DNA from: Cocos nucifera
Taxonomy: Eukaryota > Streptophyta > Magnoliopsida > Arecales > Arecaceae
Direction of reading: 5' to 3'
Assembly: GCA_006176705.1 (NCBI GenBank)
Contig: QRFJ01000755.1
Location: 1,425,525-1,489,524 of the forward strand
DNA length: 64,000 bases
Below the pieces are notes generated by a model. The model was not told the origin of the DNA. It made no database searches and saw nothing but the letters and a program-made list of their open reading frames with translations. Positions 44,115-55,819 of the stretch are shown in pieces (within the stretch, counting starts at the first letter, position 1; every line of letters begins with the position of its first letter). Position numbers and translations under genes: made by a program.

Positions 44115-47003
44115 TGTTGAAAAATGTATCCTAAAGTCAATCATCTAAGTTGTAGATGATTGGAACTGGTATATGAATTATCAAATAATAATTATTATTT
44201 GGCTTATTCATCATAGAAGTTCTATCTTCCTTAAATGAACTCTTAAATTATGATAAAGTCCTTAGAACTATGCTTAATCGGTAAAGGAGGACTTATCGGA
44301 TTGTTCTTAAATTATTCACGATCAAATGATAAGTTATTAACTAGGATGATAACTTATCGAGTGAAGGTCGTTGTATGTCATATGCATTGGTTGTACTCAT
44401 AACTAGTGGTATGGAGACACCGGTATAGCATCCAAGTGAGATGTAAGAGTGCATCTACACTGAACGTAATCAATGTAGCACTCTACTATCAAGAGTAGCT
44501 AGCTAAGGCTAATGGATATAAGTATCCCTCCAACCTAAGATCACCATGATGACTTACAAGCAACTCACTGTACTTTAGTGCCAAACTACCTGTATTTCTA
44601 ATACAGGATCAAAAAGATTTTTGGATGTAGTCAAGTACTTATAGAATCGATATATGAGTCAAGATGGGATTGACCACTCCTAATTAACTTTAGAAAGAGA
44701 ATGTCTCACTGTGTTTCAATTTAGCAAAACCTAGGCCTGCATAATCCTCATAAGAAGTCATAGGATTTGTAAAATTTTGAAACACAATATGGATGATTTT
44801 TATGAGTGTTGACAGCTTACTCGAAGTTATTTTGAGCATTATTGGTTAAAAAGATGAATTATACAGTAACCATAGATTAGGATTCTAAGAATGTTGCTTT
44901 GCATACATTTGACCTATCCGGACGTCGAGTATCATTGCTAGATAGTCATTTTGATTGGTATAAAAATTTATTTTTGAACTACCGACTTAGGTTTGAATCT
45001 ATGAGATCATACACATAAGAGATTATAACATGATCAGATGGTTGATTAATGATTTAGATTCGTTCTAAGATCAAATAATCAATACGATTGATGTTTGACC
45101 TAATGCAAGTATTATAGGAGGATTGATTAGTAATTAGATTGCTAATTGGCTCAATTTGATTAAGCAATCAATCTAAGATCAAGTCTAATTAAATTAGATT
45201 TAATTAGAATTAGTTTGAACTTAATTGAATTAAGTCCAATTGATTTATTCGATAAGCCAATTGCAAAAAAAAATAAGTCCTAGTTCAATCAAGACTTGAG
45301 TGCACCTAATTTTTAATTTGATTAAAAATTAAACTTGATTTAAATATGATTAAATTTAATTTAATTAGTTTTTTAATTAGATTAGGATTGTCTATTGATT
45401 AGGTTAACTCAAAACTAATTTGGATTGCATTCAAAAGATTTTGACCTAGTTTAAATAGAAGAGTCCTAGTTAGACTATGACTCTTCTTCCCTTGCGCCAC
45501 TAAGTATCTCCATGCCCCACTAATTAATTCTAGATTTTTTTGTGAGTTTCTCGATACCTAAGAAAGGTTTTCCACATCCACATCTGGTTGGTTTTGGAAA
45601 GAATTGACTTGGTCAAATTTGGAGTTAGTTTTGGACTAAAACTCCTCTTGATAGAGTCCCTTGAAACCAAACTACCTTCTTCCTTTCATGCGCCATATTA
45701 TTCCATGCCTAGATTTTTTATGTCACCCCTTTTTCTCTCTTTTTTTGTACGTGGAATTAGGGGGTCTCACATTCAAAAAAATAGGGAAGGTGTCTAAGAG
45801 TTGGACGCCCCCCCAAACTCCTAAAAGGCTTCCTTATAGGACTAGGTTTTGACCTAGTCCTCCAAATATAAAGGTAATGCCTCCTATTTTTTGGAGGTTG
45901 GCATGTTTTTTTCCCTAGTTTTCCATGGCACAAACCAGAGAGAGAAAGGAGAAGGGTGTGGGAGTTTGAGGCGCCAAGATTGTTGGAGGTAAGCCTTCAA
46001 TTAAGACATCAAAAGTTGTTATCTTGTAGAGACAAAGGTAAGAGAGAAGATTGTCTTCTCTTTGGAGTTTTATTTTAAGTTTCTTTCTTCCTCTTTTTGT
46101 ATGAATTTTTCTATGAGAAAAATCTAAGAGAGAGAGAGGGAGAGGGCATGAAAGATGGATGCTCCAAATTATTAGGATATCAGGGTCTCTTTTGGACATG
46201 ATTTGATCATGTCCTGATGAGAAGAAAGAGAAGAGAAGATGGTTTTTCTTAGGGTTCTTCTGAGAATCCTTTCTTCTCAATTTTTGTCTGATTTTTCTAT
46301 GAAAAATATCAGAGAGTAAGAGATATAGAATATGAAAAAAAAATCTAGAGAAGAAGGTCTCCTCTTGTCCTGATATAGAGATGTCTTCAGAACATCAACA
46401 GTTGATTACCTAAAAGAGAAGATATGTCTTCTCTTAGGATTTTTTTCTCAAATTTTTATTTCTGATTTTTAAAAAATTCAAGGATTAGATTTCTTCCTTA
46501 ATCCTCCTTATGTTCTTGATCTCTTGGAGTATCTAAAAGATCCAAAGAATATTTTTAGATTAACCATCAGGAGGGATCTACGAGAAGCTAGCACTTCGAG
46601 TGAATCTTCGTTCGACGAACCTTTGATCTGTGTAGTAGCTTCATGTGGACTATCCGTAGAGGCTAGATGCATTGTATGACTCCAAGCAATAAAAAACTAT
46701 AATAAAATCAATCATGGTGTTCTCGATCCACGTGAAGGTAAGAGATCTGATCTCTTCTTGACCTAGATATGATCTAAGATTTCTAGAATAGCTCTAGATC
46801 TAGGTATTGATTTGATTAATATCAACTTGATTTTATTTTTAGATTTATATTTGCATCATGACATATTATGGATCCTGGATATAGGGTTTAGTGATTAAAT
46901 TACATGCATAATTAGATTAAATTATTTAATCTATATCTTCCATTATTTGTAAATTCAAAAAAATTTTGAAATATATGTATGAAATCCTGCATATTTTTCA
47001 ACA
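44115..47003 (+). repeat. 3' LTR of the plus-strand copia element
   Basis: TGTTGAAAAATGTATCC to TTTTTCAACA, 2889 bp, preceded by the purine-rich 'agtccaaataagagt'. Collinear with 35179-38062; the ORFs at 45588 and 45915 are not conserved proteins. Confidence 0.9.
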
Positions 47004-47500
47004 GTAAGAGAGTGGTTGCAGGCGTAGAGGGATGTAGGCTCGAGGCCGCAGGATGTCAAAGGGATGAGGCAAGGAGGGACGGAGCGGGAGGGAGGAAAGG
47101 GGTGTCGGTGGGGGGAGGGTTTTGAGGGGAGGTTTGGGCAAAAAATTGGTAGAGTATTAGTGATGGCAAATTGGCCATCCATAGTACCATCGATAGAAGT
47201 ATTCACGATGGTGACTCCATCTTTAAAAATAGAGAGCCATCGCTAATATTAATAATTTTTAAAAATATATTTTTTAAAATTTTAAATTTTTTTTTTTAAA
47301 TTATTAGCAATGACAAATGGAGCCATTGCTAATAGCCATCAGTAATTAATTAATTTAATTATAATTATAATCAAAAATATTTTAAAATTTTAAATTTATT
47401 AGCGATAATTTTGGCCATCGGTAATAGTCAATGTGTTGCTAATATCGTACTAACGATGGCAAAAATACCATCACTAAATATCATCGCTAATTTTAAATTT
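47004..47500 (-). repeat. CACTA 2: leader remnant and second subterminal block
   Basis: 47004-47140 is the GC-rich continuation of 35173 across the copia insertion. From 47150 inverted 'attagcgatggc' copies resume up to about 47480. Confidence 0.7.
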
Positions 47501-47537
47501 TTTTAAATTTTTTTCTAAATATAAAATAATTTTTAAA

Positions 47538-48440
47538 TTTAAAGCTTATCTTCACCATTCATTATCCAAATAATTATCTTTAGAGTATCATCACAAAAGT
47601 TTGCCTCGATTCGATAGCCCTAGCTATATCCATCAATAAAATTCAATCTTGAAGGCCATGAATGACCGCTTAATAATTTGATAGATAGAGACCACCAATG
47701 GATCTAAAAACTTACAACGATAATCTCGATGATATTTATAGAATACTATCAAAATTTTACTTTAATCAGATGTCATTATCATGATCAATTTAGCATGGGA
47801 TAATTTTAGTTGTTAAATAAAAAATAAGTGATCAAAAGGCCAAACTACGTTCAATTAAGATTATTTTTTAGATAAATGATCTTCGCTATTACTTTAATCG
47901 TTTGCATGGTAGTGATCATTAAATCCAAACTGCACATATATGAACCATCCATATTAAGCAGATCTTATAAAAGTATAAGAATAATTACTTAAGAATTTTA
48001 AGAATGAGTATCAAGAGACATAGTTCTGGATCGTTAATATATATATGGTTTGAATTTTATAATCACCATCATACAAATGATCAAAGTAATAGCAAAGATC
48101 ATTTATCTTAAAAACTATCTTATAATCGAATGCTGTTTGACCTTTTAATCACTCATTTTTCATTTAACGGTTCCAATCATCTCATGTCAAATTGACCATA
48201 ATAATAATATTCGATTAAATTAAAATTTGATAGTATGCTATAAATATCATCGAGATCATCACTGTAAATTTTTGGATCCATCAATAGTCTCTATCTATCA
48301 GATCATCATGTAGTTGTTTGTGACTGTCGAAATTAAGTTTTATTGATCGATATTTCAAGGTCTATCGAATTAAGGTAATTTTTTATGATGATACTCTATC
48401 AATAATTATTTAGATAATAAATGATGAAGATGGACTTTAA
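47538..48440. repeat. long imperfect inverted repeat (hairpin) in CACTA 2
   Basis: The arms, about 47538-47940 and 48045-48440, are reverse complements. 'ccattcattatccaaataat' pairs with 'ataattatttagataataaa', and 'tttgatagatagagacc' pairs with 'gtctctatctatcagatc'. It is homologous to the hairpin at 5482-6412, for example the shared loop words 'taagcagatctt' and 'gttttggatcgtt'/'gttctggatcgtt'. Both sit between two blocks of subterminal repeats. Confidence 0.85.
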
Positions 48441-48479
48441 TCTTAAAATTATATCATATTTATTAAAAAATAAAAAAAA

Positions 48480-49200
48480 ATTAAAATTAGCGATGATATA
48501 TTTGCTATCGCTAATACTGTATTAGCAATGCATTGCTGACTATTAGCAATGGTTTAAGCCATCGCTAACAAATTAATTTTTTTTTAAAAAAATTAGTTAT
48601 AATTATAATTAATTTTTTTATTTTTTCTATGGTAGATTTTTTAACACTTTTTGTCGTCAGTAACAACTATTATTAGCAACAGCAAAATACCATCGCTAAT
48701 AAGTATTTTCCATCACTAAAAAGTATCTATCATTATGAATAATAATAAAATCAAATTTAAAAAATAAAATTATGTTTTAGTAGCCACTGCAAAATACCAT
48801 CATTGATAATTATCTACCATCACTAATAATAATAAAATTTAATTAAAAAAATAAAATTACTTAATATTAGTAATGGCTAATTGCTGTCGCTAATACTATC
48901 ACTAATAACTATAGCAACGACATGCCGTCATCACTACCATTACTAATAACTATTAGAGATGGCTAACCTTCCAACGTTAAAGTAATCGATAAAAAGTTTT
49001 ATAAGCGACGGCAATTTCGCCACTACCATTACTAATAACTATTAGAGATGGCTAATCTTCCATCGTTAAAGTAGTCGATAAAAAATTTTATAAGTGACGA
49101 CAAAATTACCATCGCTGATTTCATCACTAATACCCATTATTAGCGATGGCAAAAATGTCATCATTAATATCCATCGCTAATACTCTATTTTCTTGTAGTG
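48480..49200. repeat. 5' subterminal repeats and terminus of CACTA 2
   Basis: More than fifteen inverted copies of 'attagcgatggc' / 'gccatcgctaat'. A segment 'taactattagagatggctaa' with its surroundings is itself duplicated (48945-49008 and 49027-49090). Ends in tcttgtagtg at 49200. Confidence 0.8.
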
Positions 49201-49228
49201 CAAGAAGTAAATCAAACTACTATTACAT

Positions 49229-49456
49229 AACCTCCACTGGTAGGATATCAAAGTACCAATGCACAACCCCCACTGGCAGAGCATCAAAATATCAGTGCAC
49301 AACCTCCATTGATAGGGTAGAAAAGTACTAACACACAACCTCCACTGGCAGGATATTGAAATACTAGTGCACTCTACTAATAGGGTATTGAAATACCGAT
49401 GCACAACCCCCACTGGCAGGGTATCAAAATACAAGCATTTAACCCCCACTAGCGAG
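49229..49456. repeat. 37-bp minisatellite in the gypsy LTR
   Basis: About six units like 'cacaacccccactggcaggg' followed by 'tatcaaaataccagtg'. The same unit appears at 60448-60525 in the other LTR. The minus-strand ORF 49177-49449 follows the repeat and is not a gene. Confidence 0.8.
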
Positions 49457-49979
49457 ATTCATTAAATAGTTAGTCTGTGAGTCAAAAATCCATTTCAAAT
49501 CAAATCTCTTTTTCATATTCAAATTCAAAAAGTCATAAGTCAAGCAGCATCGAATCAATTGGACAATTCATATCAAATTCAATATGTTCCATCATAAATT
49601 ATTTAATATTTTAGAAAAGTATATATTCGATAATTCAAAATGTGATGCATCATATTCATAAATCATTCATAATTCAATATATAAAATATTTTATAATTTA
49701 TCGATAAATCTAGAAAAAGTGAAACATTACTTATCTTTATAAAATACTGACGGACATATTCGATTAATCCTGAAAGCATCCTTCAGAACCTATTATTCAA
49801 AATATATTTTTCTATCAATTTTAAGCTATAACTAATGATATCTAAATTTGATCAAGATGGGTGTCGGTATGCTACGTGACGATCGTGGATCAAGACTTTT
49901 TTTGTTAAGATTAAATCAGAATGATTGAAAGAAAATATTTTACTTGATCATCCTAGAAAGAGAAATTCATAAAGAGAGA

Positions 49980-50200
49980 CATACAATCCAGAGAGAGAAA
50001 GTAATTTTTTAGAAAGAGAAAATAGAGAGAAAGTTGAGAGAGAAAGTGGGAAGAGAGAGAAGGAAGAGGAAAGAGAAAGAAACTATTTTCTTTTCTCTTT
50101 TTTTCTTTTTCTTACTTTTTCTTTTTCTTTTTTTCTTTTCTACCTTTTTTTTTCTTTTTTTCTTTTTTTTCTTTTCTTTTTTTTCTTTTTATGGAAGAGA
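49980..50200. repeat. GAGA tract followed by TTTC/TTTTC tract
   Basis: Purine-rich 'gagagagaaag' repeats (49965-50080) run into an almost pure pyrimidine (TTTTC)n tract (50086-50190) within the gypsy LTR. The strand switch could form a hairpin. The ORF at 50034-50243 is an artefact of it. Confidence 0.75.
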
Positions 50201-50810
50201 GGACCTGCATCATGTTCTTCCTTCTCTTTTCTTAATAGAATAGGGGAGGTTTTCCTCTCCTTCTTCCCAAAGCCAGGAGGTCCTCCTCATAGTTAATAGT
50301 GCTCGTGATCAGAGGGGTAGGCCATAGCAATGACCAGCGACATAGATCCGATGACTGATAATGGCAACTAGTGATGGAGAAACCCAAGAACAGTCATGGA
50401 AAAAATAGGAGAAATAATTGGATGGATTTTCAAGAAAGATTCCGATGATAGCCGGATGGAGTCCCATCATCTAGGGGCTGTGGAGGATGAGGAGAAGAAT
50501 TCTCACCCTTTTTTCGATGGCTTTTGGCTATGATTTTCGATGAACCCAAAGATAAGCTTCAATAAAGAAGAAGAAAAGAAAAAAAAAGGATTTTAGGGTG
50601 ATTTTCGGTGATGACCTGATGGCTGGCATTGGGGATTTCATAAAGAACACTATCCCTTTAAAAAGAGGTAGACGAGGGAAGACTTGGACTCCTCCTAGGA
50701 GTCGTTCATCGACTCCAGTTGGGAGTCCAATGAAAGAAGGAAGTTCTCTCTATTTCTTTCTCTCTCTTTTTTACTGCTTTAAGATTCATACTACAATTTA
50801 ATTACATTTT

Positions 50811-50838
50811 GGGGTATCACATTCTTCTCTCCTAAAAA
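50811..50838 (-). other. LTR edge and polypurine tract of the gypsy-type element
   Basis: In element sense the purine tract AGGAGAGAAGAA is followed by the LTR start TGTGATACCCC, a standard arrangement for plant gypsy elements. Confidence 0.75.
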
Positions 50839-50848
50839 GAAATTTTGT

Positions 50849-51075
50849 TACTACAAGAAAGAAAGCCTTTAGCGATGGCAATTAGCAATGGCAACGATGC
50901 CATCGATAATAATATATTTTACCGACAACCAATGATGACCAAAAGAGAAGTCATCGCCAAAAATAAAATTTACTTTTAGCTTTTTTGATAATTTTATTTT
51001 CTTTTCATTTGATCTGTAAGCTTATTAGCGATGGAGTATTATTGGCGACGGCATATAGCCATCACTAATAATCCT
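50849..51075. repeat. 5' subterminal repeats of CACTA 3
   Basis: Inverted copies of 'ttagcgatggca' and 'atcgccaaaaat' / 'gccatcactaat', ending before the CT-rich leader. Confidence 0.75.
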
Positions 51076-51084
51076 TTCATTTTT

Positions 51085-51660
51085 TGCGATCGATGACCCC
51101 TCCCCCCTTTTGGATTTTTGCTAAAAATCCTTTTTTTCCTCTCCCTGATGGTCTTCCCTTCCCTCCCCAACCCCCTCATCGGCACTTGTGCTGGCACCTC
51201 CATGCTCGTGCTGCCCCCTCCCTCTCTCTCGCGATCGCACCCCCCCTTGCCCCCTCTTTCTAGCAATCTTCCCTCCTCTCCCCTCGGTGCTCCTTTCTGC
51301 AAACTCCCATAACCCCATGCTCGTACTGCCCACTTCTCCTCTCCCATGATCGCACCCCCTTCCCCCCTCTCCCCCAGTGTTTGTGCTCACAACCCCTCAA
51401 AACCTCATATTCGTGCTGCCCCCCTCCCCTCTCTCGTGATTGCACCCCTTACCAGTGATTGAACGAACCAACGCCCCCCACCCTCGTTCTCCCTTTGTTT
51501 CTCCCTCCCCCCATTGGCCTTCGATTTTTATCTCCCCACTAGCATCCAACTGACCCCCCTCCTCTCCCCCTCTCTCGGTTCCCCCGTGCTATGCCATCAC
51601 CTCGCCTTTCACCATCCCCATGCTATCAAAGTCCCGATTCTCCCATTCCTATGCCTGTAG
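51085..51660 (+). other. CT-rich leader of CACTA 3
   Basis: Repeats of 'cctcccctctctcgtgatcg' and 'catgctcgtgctgcccc' (period near 100-120 bp, about four copies between 51190 and 51450). The minus-strand Gly/Arg/Glu-rich ORFs (51039, 51121, 51260) are shadows of the low complexity. Confidence 0.6.
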
Positions 51661-51819
51661 ACCTATTATTTTGGTGAGTATTAGTGACGACGATGTTGCT
51701 ATTTTTTTTATTTTAATATATTAATTAATTTAGATAATTAATTAATTAATTAGATATTTCATTTAATTATGATGAAGATTTTGGATGATTGATTTTCAAT
51801 TAATGATACTTATTAGAAC

Positions 51820-53150
51820 TAGGGGTGCACATGGGTCGGATCGAACCAGGTCATGAGTGACCCCAATCCAATCCAGTTCTTGATCGGATCTAAATATTGG
51901 ACCTAAAGCTAGTCCAATAGAAAATTAGATTGGATTGGTAGGGGTGGCAAAAATTAACTAGACTCGCCAATCCGACCCACATTTGATCCATCTTAAATAG
52001 ATTTGGGTTTGGACCACCATGCACTAAGAAAGACACTTGCTTGAAGTTAGGATTTTTGAATTCATTTTTTTGGTACCAAATAGAAATTGAAAAGTTGAAG
52101 GTTTGAAGCAGATCAATCATTGGTACTTTATTCTATATTTCTTTGTTAGTGCATGGTGGTAATTAATTTCTCTAATCGATTGTTAGTATAGTTTCTTTAA
52201 TTCTAATTTTTTTGGATTAATTGCTCTAATTGCTCTAGTTACTATAGCTTTACAAATCCAATTAGTTACTATTTTGTATTCTTTTAATTTCTATTTTTTA
52301 TGTTGAATGTCAAAATATGCAGTTTGACCTATGTGTAGAGGTTTGCTTTAAGGTTTGTATAGGAAGGCTATGATGATTTTGGGATATCTTTTTATTGATT
52401 CAACTATTTCTAACAGCAATAATCTCAGACGGTCTTCTTTTATAGGCAATCGATTGTTGTCATTTTGATTTAGTTGTAAATGAAATACCAAATCTGAGCC
52501 TCCTCTTTCTCTTTCCTTCTTTAATATTCTAACTATTTTTAATTATATGATGTTAATATAAACTTTTATTATATGATATAGATAGATAAAGAGCTTGTTG
52601 TCAATTTAGATTTAGGAAGTGATAATGATGGTGCTAATGAATCGGCACCCATAAGTTCAAATATAGCTATAATTGGTGATTCCACTGGTTCCTTGAATTA
52701 AACAAGCTGCCTGCTTGTTTGATAATGTCTGTCATATTTAAAAATAGGTTAAATGAGTTGGGTTGGATTGATTAAATAGGTTATTCATCTAATAAACAAG
52801 TTAAACGGGTGGAGTCGTGTAGGCTAAATAAGTTATTCATTTAATAAATAGGTTAAATAGGTCGGATTGGATAATTTATTTATTAAATAGATCGGATCAG
52901 GTTTGAAAATCTGACCTATTTAATCAATAGGTCAAGTTCAAGTTTGATATTTTTTGATCCAATCCATATCCAACCCGATCCATTTATGATCCAACCCGAC
53001 CCGATTGCCACCCCTAGGGTTGGGTCGGGTCCATAATCAAATTTCTTAATCCAATGGGTCATTCGGGTTGGATCAGATCCATGTATAATCCAGCTCTGAT
53101 CTATGAAATGTGGGTTCAGTTTGGGTTCGGTTTGGTTCGGCTCTAGCTCT
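51820..53150. mobile_element. hAT-like element (outer), right end uncertain
   Basis: Starts TAGGGGTGCACATGGGTCGG, a common plant hAT terminus, and contains 'gggtcgg', 'ccaatccaatccag' words typical of such elements. After the inner element it resumes at 53017 with 'gggttgggtcgggtccat' and runs to about 53150. I could not find a matching terminal inverted repeat, so the right limit is a guess. Confidence 0.45.
51939..53016. mobile_element. non-autonomous hAT element (inner)
   Basis: Terminal inverted repeats TAGGGGTGGCAA and TTGCCACCCCTA bound 1078 bp. The 8-bp flanks TGGATTGG and GGGTTGGG match at five of eight positions, so the duplication is decayed or obscured by the host repeat. Inside are repeated 'taaataggttattcat' words and 'gacccgacc' runs. 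A short frame near 52600 is Asp/Asn-rich but no transposase is seen. Confidence 0.7.
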
Positions 53151-53639
53151 AAAACTCTTTTTCAAAGCCCCAACTATCCTTTCTTGCACTTCTCTTCCAA
53201 GTCCAAGCACCTCTCAGTAACAAACTTCACCTAGTTATCCAAGCTCTTATATCTCACATTCGCAATGCTACCTTCGGCCGCTCTCATTCTTCAGATCTCA
53301 ACCTTAAGAGATTTCTCTTGTAAACTCAAAATTGTTGGACCTTCTTGTATCATTATATCTTACATTACCTTGAATCATTTTAAATATTTATCTTGCATCA
53401 TTTTAAATCTTGCAATATTATCATCCATAATTATAAATCTATTTATTTTTATTTTTAAATATTATAGATCATGTCTTTCAGAGGTTGGAGCCATCACAGT
53501 TAAGGAGAGAGCTCTCATATAGTCAACTCGCATGGTTCTGTGCCACACATACCATGCGGTAAACTCTAATGCTTTAGATATTCTCTTTTGTATTATATTA
53601 TCCTTTATAATCTAACATAACATTTTTTATGATGTCTTG

Positions 53640-55060
53640 ATACTATCAAGTTCGGACGATATGGGGTCAGCAATGACCCCATGGTCACATGGAGCAGCAT
53701 CTGGCTCTCAGAGTCAGCAACATGGTAAAGGACCCGCTCAGCTCATGACACCTCTGACTTGGCTGGAGGATAGAGAGCTCATTCACATTCAAAGACACTC
53801 GTAGGTACTACATCTTTATTGAATATATTTAAAATTTAGCCATTTTAGAGTCTAACATTTATGCAAAATCAATTTTGCAGCATATTTAGAGAGGCTAGGG
53901 TGCCTCGTGTGGTTACCGGGATCATCCAATGATTGATGTTGGGCCTAGTAAACAAGTTCTCCAATTGGCCATTAGGGGCTCATGATGTAGCCTAAGAGAT
54001 ATTTCTGATAAGTTAAAGATCTTTAATTTTTAAATTTACAGTAGATTTATATTCTATTTATTAATACATGCTTATTTGTACTTGCAGGAGTACTATCGAT
54101 TCGAGACTCCTTAGGATGAGGAGGCTGGCCATCGGACCTTCGAGGAGGTGGCCACATGTAGGCTCCAGGATGAATTGTATATCTTAGGCAGTCTGCCATA
54201 GAGCACTCCAATTCTGAGTGATCATTGAACTAAAAGTCTTGCAAAGATCACTGAATGTGGGTGGACATATGAGAGGCCCTCTATAATTGATGGACCATTG
54301 AGGAGTACTTTGGTAGGCGACAAAGAGCATAGCAGAATCGGACCATCCAGCAGCATTCGATCAAGCACATAGGTAGCTCTATTGGCACACATGTTATGGC
54401 CGATAGATTGATAAAAATTCTATACTTAAATTAATTTTATATTAAATTGATCATATGTATGATTTAATTTATTTAATTTTATTATTTATTTATTATACAC
54501 ATGGCAACTAGGTCGTGTACCGGAGCAGCTATAGATATGGGCGGCCACATACCAATCTAGGAGGATTGGTGATTACTTAGATCTTAAATCTTGATAGATT
54601 GTGGTAATAATTTAAAATATTATTTATTAAATTTTTATATATACTAATATGTATTGACTAATGAATTTCAAAACTGTATAGGCGGATTATGCGAAGTATC
54701 TCATATCGTGGCATGGTGAGGATCCATCCTTTCAGCCCTCTTTGATCTCGAGTGATGGCTCAAGACCATTGGAGGGGTGAGTAGGAGCCAAGTCATATGA
54801 TTCAGCCATAGCTTCAATCCTCTAATAGCTCGATACTCTTCGACATCCTCCTCTCAAGCCTTGACAGCCCAAATATGGGGTGATGCATATATGGAGGAGG
54901 TTATGTAGAGACTTTAGAGCCAGTGACCTCAAAGCTTTCGAGATGCTATCTGCGACACAGTCATTGAGATTCTTTAGGATCTGCATCTGCACGATCAATT
55001 GGGCTCGTTGTCACAGCCATCACAGCATGTAAGTCTAATAATAATTTTCTTTACTTGTTC
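53640..55060 (+). pseudogene. CACTA Transposase_24-like gene, degenerate
   Basis: Coding traces separated by AT-rich intron-like gaps. About 53660-53805 reads MTPWSHGAASGSQSQQHG then LTWLEDRELIHIQRHS. About 53880-54000 reads REARVPRVVTGII. After a 'ttgcag' acceptor, 54088-54230 reads EYYRFETP, then RTFEEVATCRLQDELY, which fits 'yrw....d..ar..Fe..a..RL.d.Ly'. 54299-54412 reads QNRTIQQHSIKHIGSSIGTH, the counterpart of QNRESRIAQEYTHT in CACTA 1. 54512-54600 reads LGRVPEQL...YQSRRIGDYLD. 54683-55040 includes KYLISWHGEDPSFQPSLISS. Stops are frequent, so it is inactive. Confidence 0.6.
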
Positions 55061-55599
55061 TAAACTTTTATATTTAAAACCTTCACATATTTAGGCTTAA
55101 GTCTGCAAAGAGGATCTATGAGATCAAAATTCAATCTAACCATCTAATTGATGGATCGGGGATGTTTATATTTTCGTATCATCGAATGAAATATGTAGAA
55201 ATAATCTATTTGATAATCATAGTATATCAACATATATGGCTCTGTATCTATATATACACTTTCATATCAAAACGTATTAATACTATTTTATTTTTCTTTC
55301 TTATAGGATGCTGGACATCTAACTCTCATCCATCAGCTGTTGGAAAGAATGTATAGGAGCAGAAGAAGGAAGGATGATAAGGATCTCACATGATTTTTAA
55401 CTTTGATACTTATAAAATAGTATAAATTTATAAAATTATATAATTTATATTTTTAATATGATATAATTAATTTTATATTTATAATTATACTAAATAATTA
55501 TTTTTTTATTTATAATAGATTTTAAAAAATATAATTGCTTGTTACTATAATTAAAATAGGTTTTGAAAAATTTAATTATAATTTTTTTAAAAAAATAAA

Positions 55600-55816
55600 A
55601 TACTATTAGCGACGGCATTAGCCACGCCACTATATGTTGGTAAAGATTATTACCGATGGCATTAGCATCGATATTGCCATAGCTAATGATTTTAATTATA
55701 AAAAAATTAAAATAAAAAAGTATTAGTAGTGGCTTTGTTGTCGCTAATACCATTGCTAATTATCAGTTTTAGCGATTTGATTCTTACCATTGCTAATAAG
55801 TTATTTTCTTGTAGTG
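55600..55816. repeat. 3' subterminal repeats of CACTA 3
   Basis: 'attagcgacggcattagcca', 'tgccatagctaatg', 'gtcgctaataccattgctaa' and the terminus; inverted copies of the 5' block motif. Confidence 0.8.
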
Positions 55817-55819
55817 TGT

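Larger units (their letters stand above)
35179..47003 (+). mobile_element. Ty1/copia retrotransposon, plus strand
   Basis: LTRs 35179-38062 and 44115-47003 (about 2.89 kb) begin (TG)TTGGAAAATATG or TGTTGAAAAATG and end CAACA. Flanks GTGAG (35174-35178) and GTAAG (47004-47008) are a target duplication with one mismatch. A primer site, an ORF-less leader and a very decayed pol in copia order follow on the plus strand. A solo LTR is inserted in pol at 41451-42878. LTR ends are related to those of the minus-strand copia, but the interior of the LTR differs and lacks its minisatellite. Confidence 0.9.
17991..49200 (-). mobile_element. CACTA transposon 2, left end truncated, heavily nested
   Basis: The right boundary reads 'tattttcttgtagtg' (49186-49200), the reverse of CACTACAAGAAAATA. 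Subterminal repeats 'attagcgatggc' fill 48480-49200, 47150-47500 and 17991-18415. In minus orientation the order is terminus, subterminal block, long hairpin, second block, CT-rich leader, tandem repeats, as in CACTA 1. No transposase remains. The left terminus CACTACAAG is not visible: homology to the gypsy LTR stops at 17990 and subterminal repeats start at once, so a short end deletion is likely. An Athila/Tat-like element (19716-34166) and a copia element (35179-47003) are inserted; own sequence is about 4.9 kb. Confidence 0.7.
17419..50821 (-). repeat. 3' LTR of the gypsy-type element (split by CACTA 2)
   Basis: Pieces 17419-17990 and 49201-50821, about 2.19 kb in total. The outer edge near 17419 is approximate, from alignment of 'gtcatgctctcgatccaag' with 'atcatactcctaatctgag' at 56139. 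The inner edge is GGGGTATCACA at 50811-50821. The right piece holds a 37-bp minisatellite, GAGA and TTTC tracts, and short spurious ORFs. Confidence 0.65.
50849..55816 (+). mobile_element. CACTA transposon 3
   Basis: The ends TACTACAAGAAAG (50849) and ...TTATTTTCTTGTAGTG (55816) are diverged CACTACAAGAAAA termini. TGT flanks both (50846-50848 and 55817-55819). Subterminal 'ttagcgatggc' repeats lie at both ends. The interior has a CT-rich leader, nested hAT-like elements and a broken Transposase_24-like gene on the plus strand. It lacks the long hairpin of CACTA 1 and 2 although its subterminal motif is the same as in CACTA 2. Removing it restores 'gaaattttgtcctcgaaatt' of the gypsy element. 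Size 4.97 kb. Confidence 0.88.

Noticed and set aside
49229..49456. CRISPR-like array
   Set aside because: Units are contiguous and diverged without unique spacers, the DNA is plant repeat sequence, and the array lies in an LTR.
52560..52720. Asp/Asn-rich frame in the inner hAT as a captured gene fragment
   Set aside because: Too short and without recognisable similarity; chance cannot be excluded.
53265..53522. 85-codon ORF as a transposase exon
   Set aside because: Hydrophobic, AT-driven composition and no match to the Transposase_24-like motifs seen downstream.
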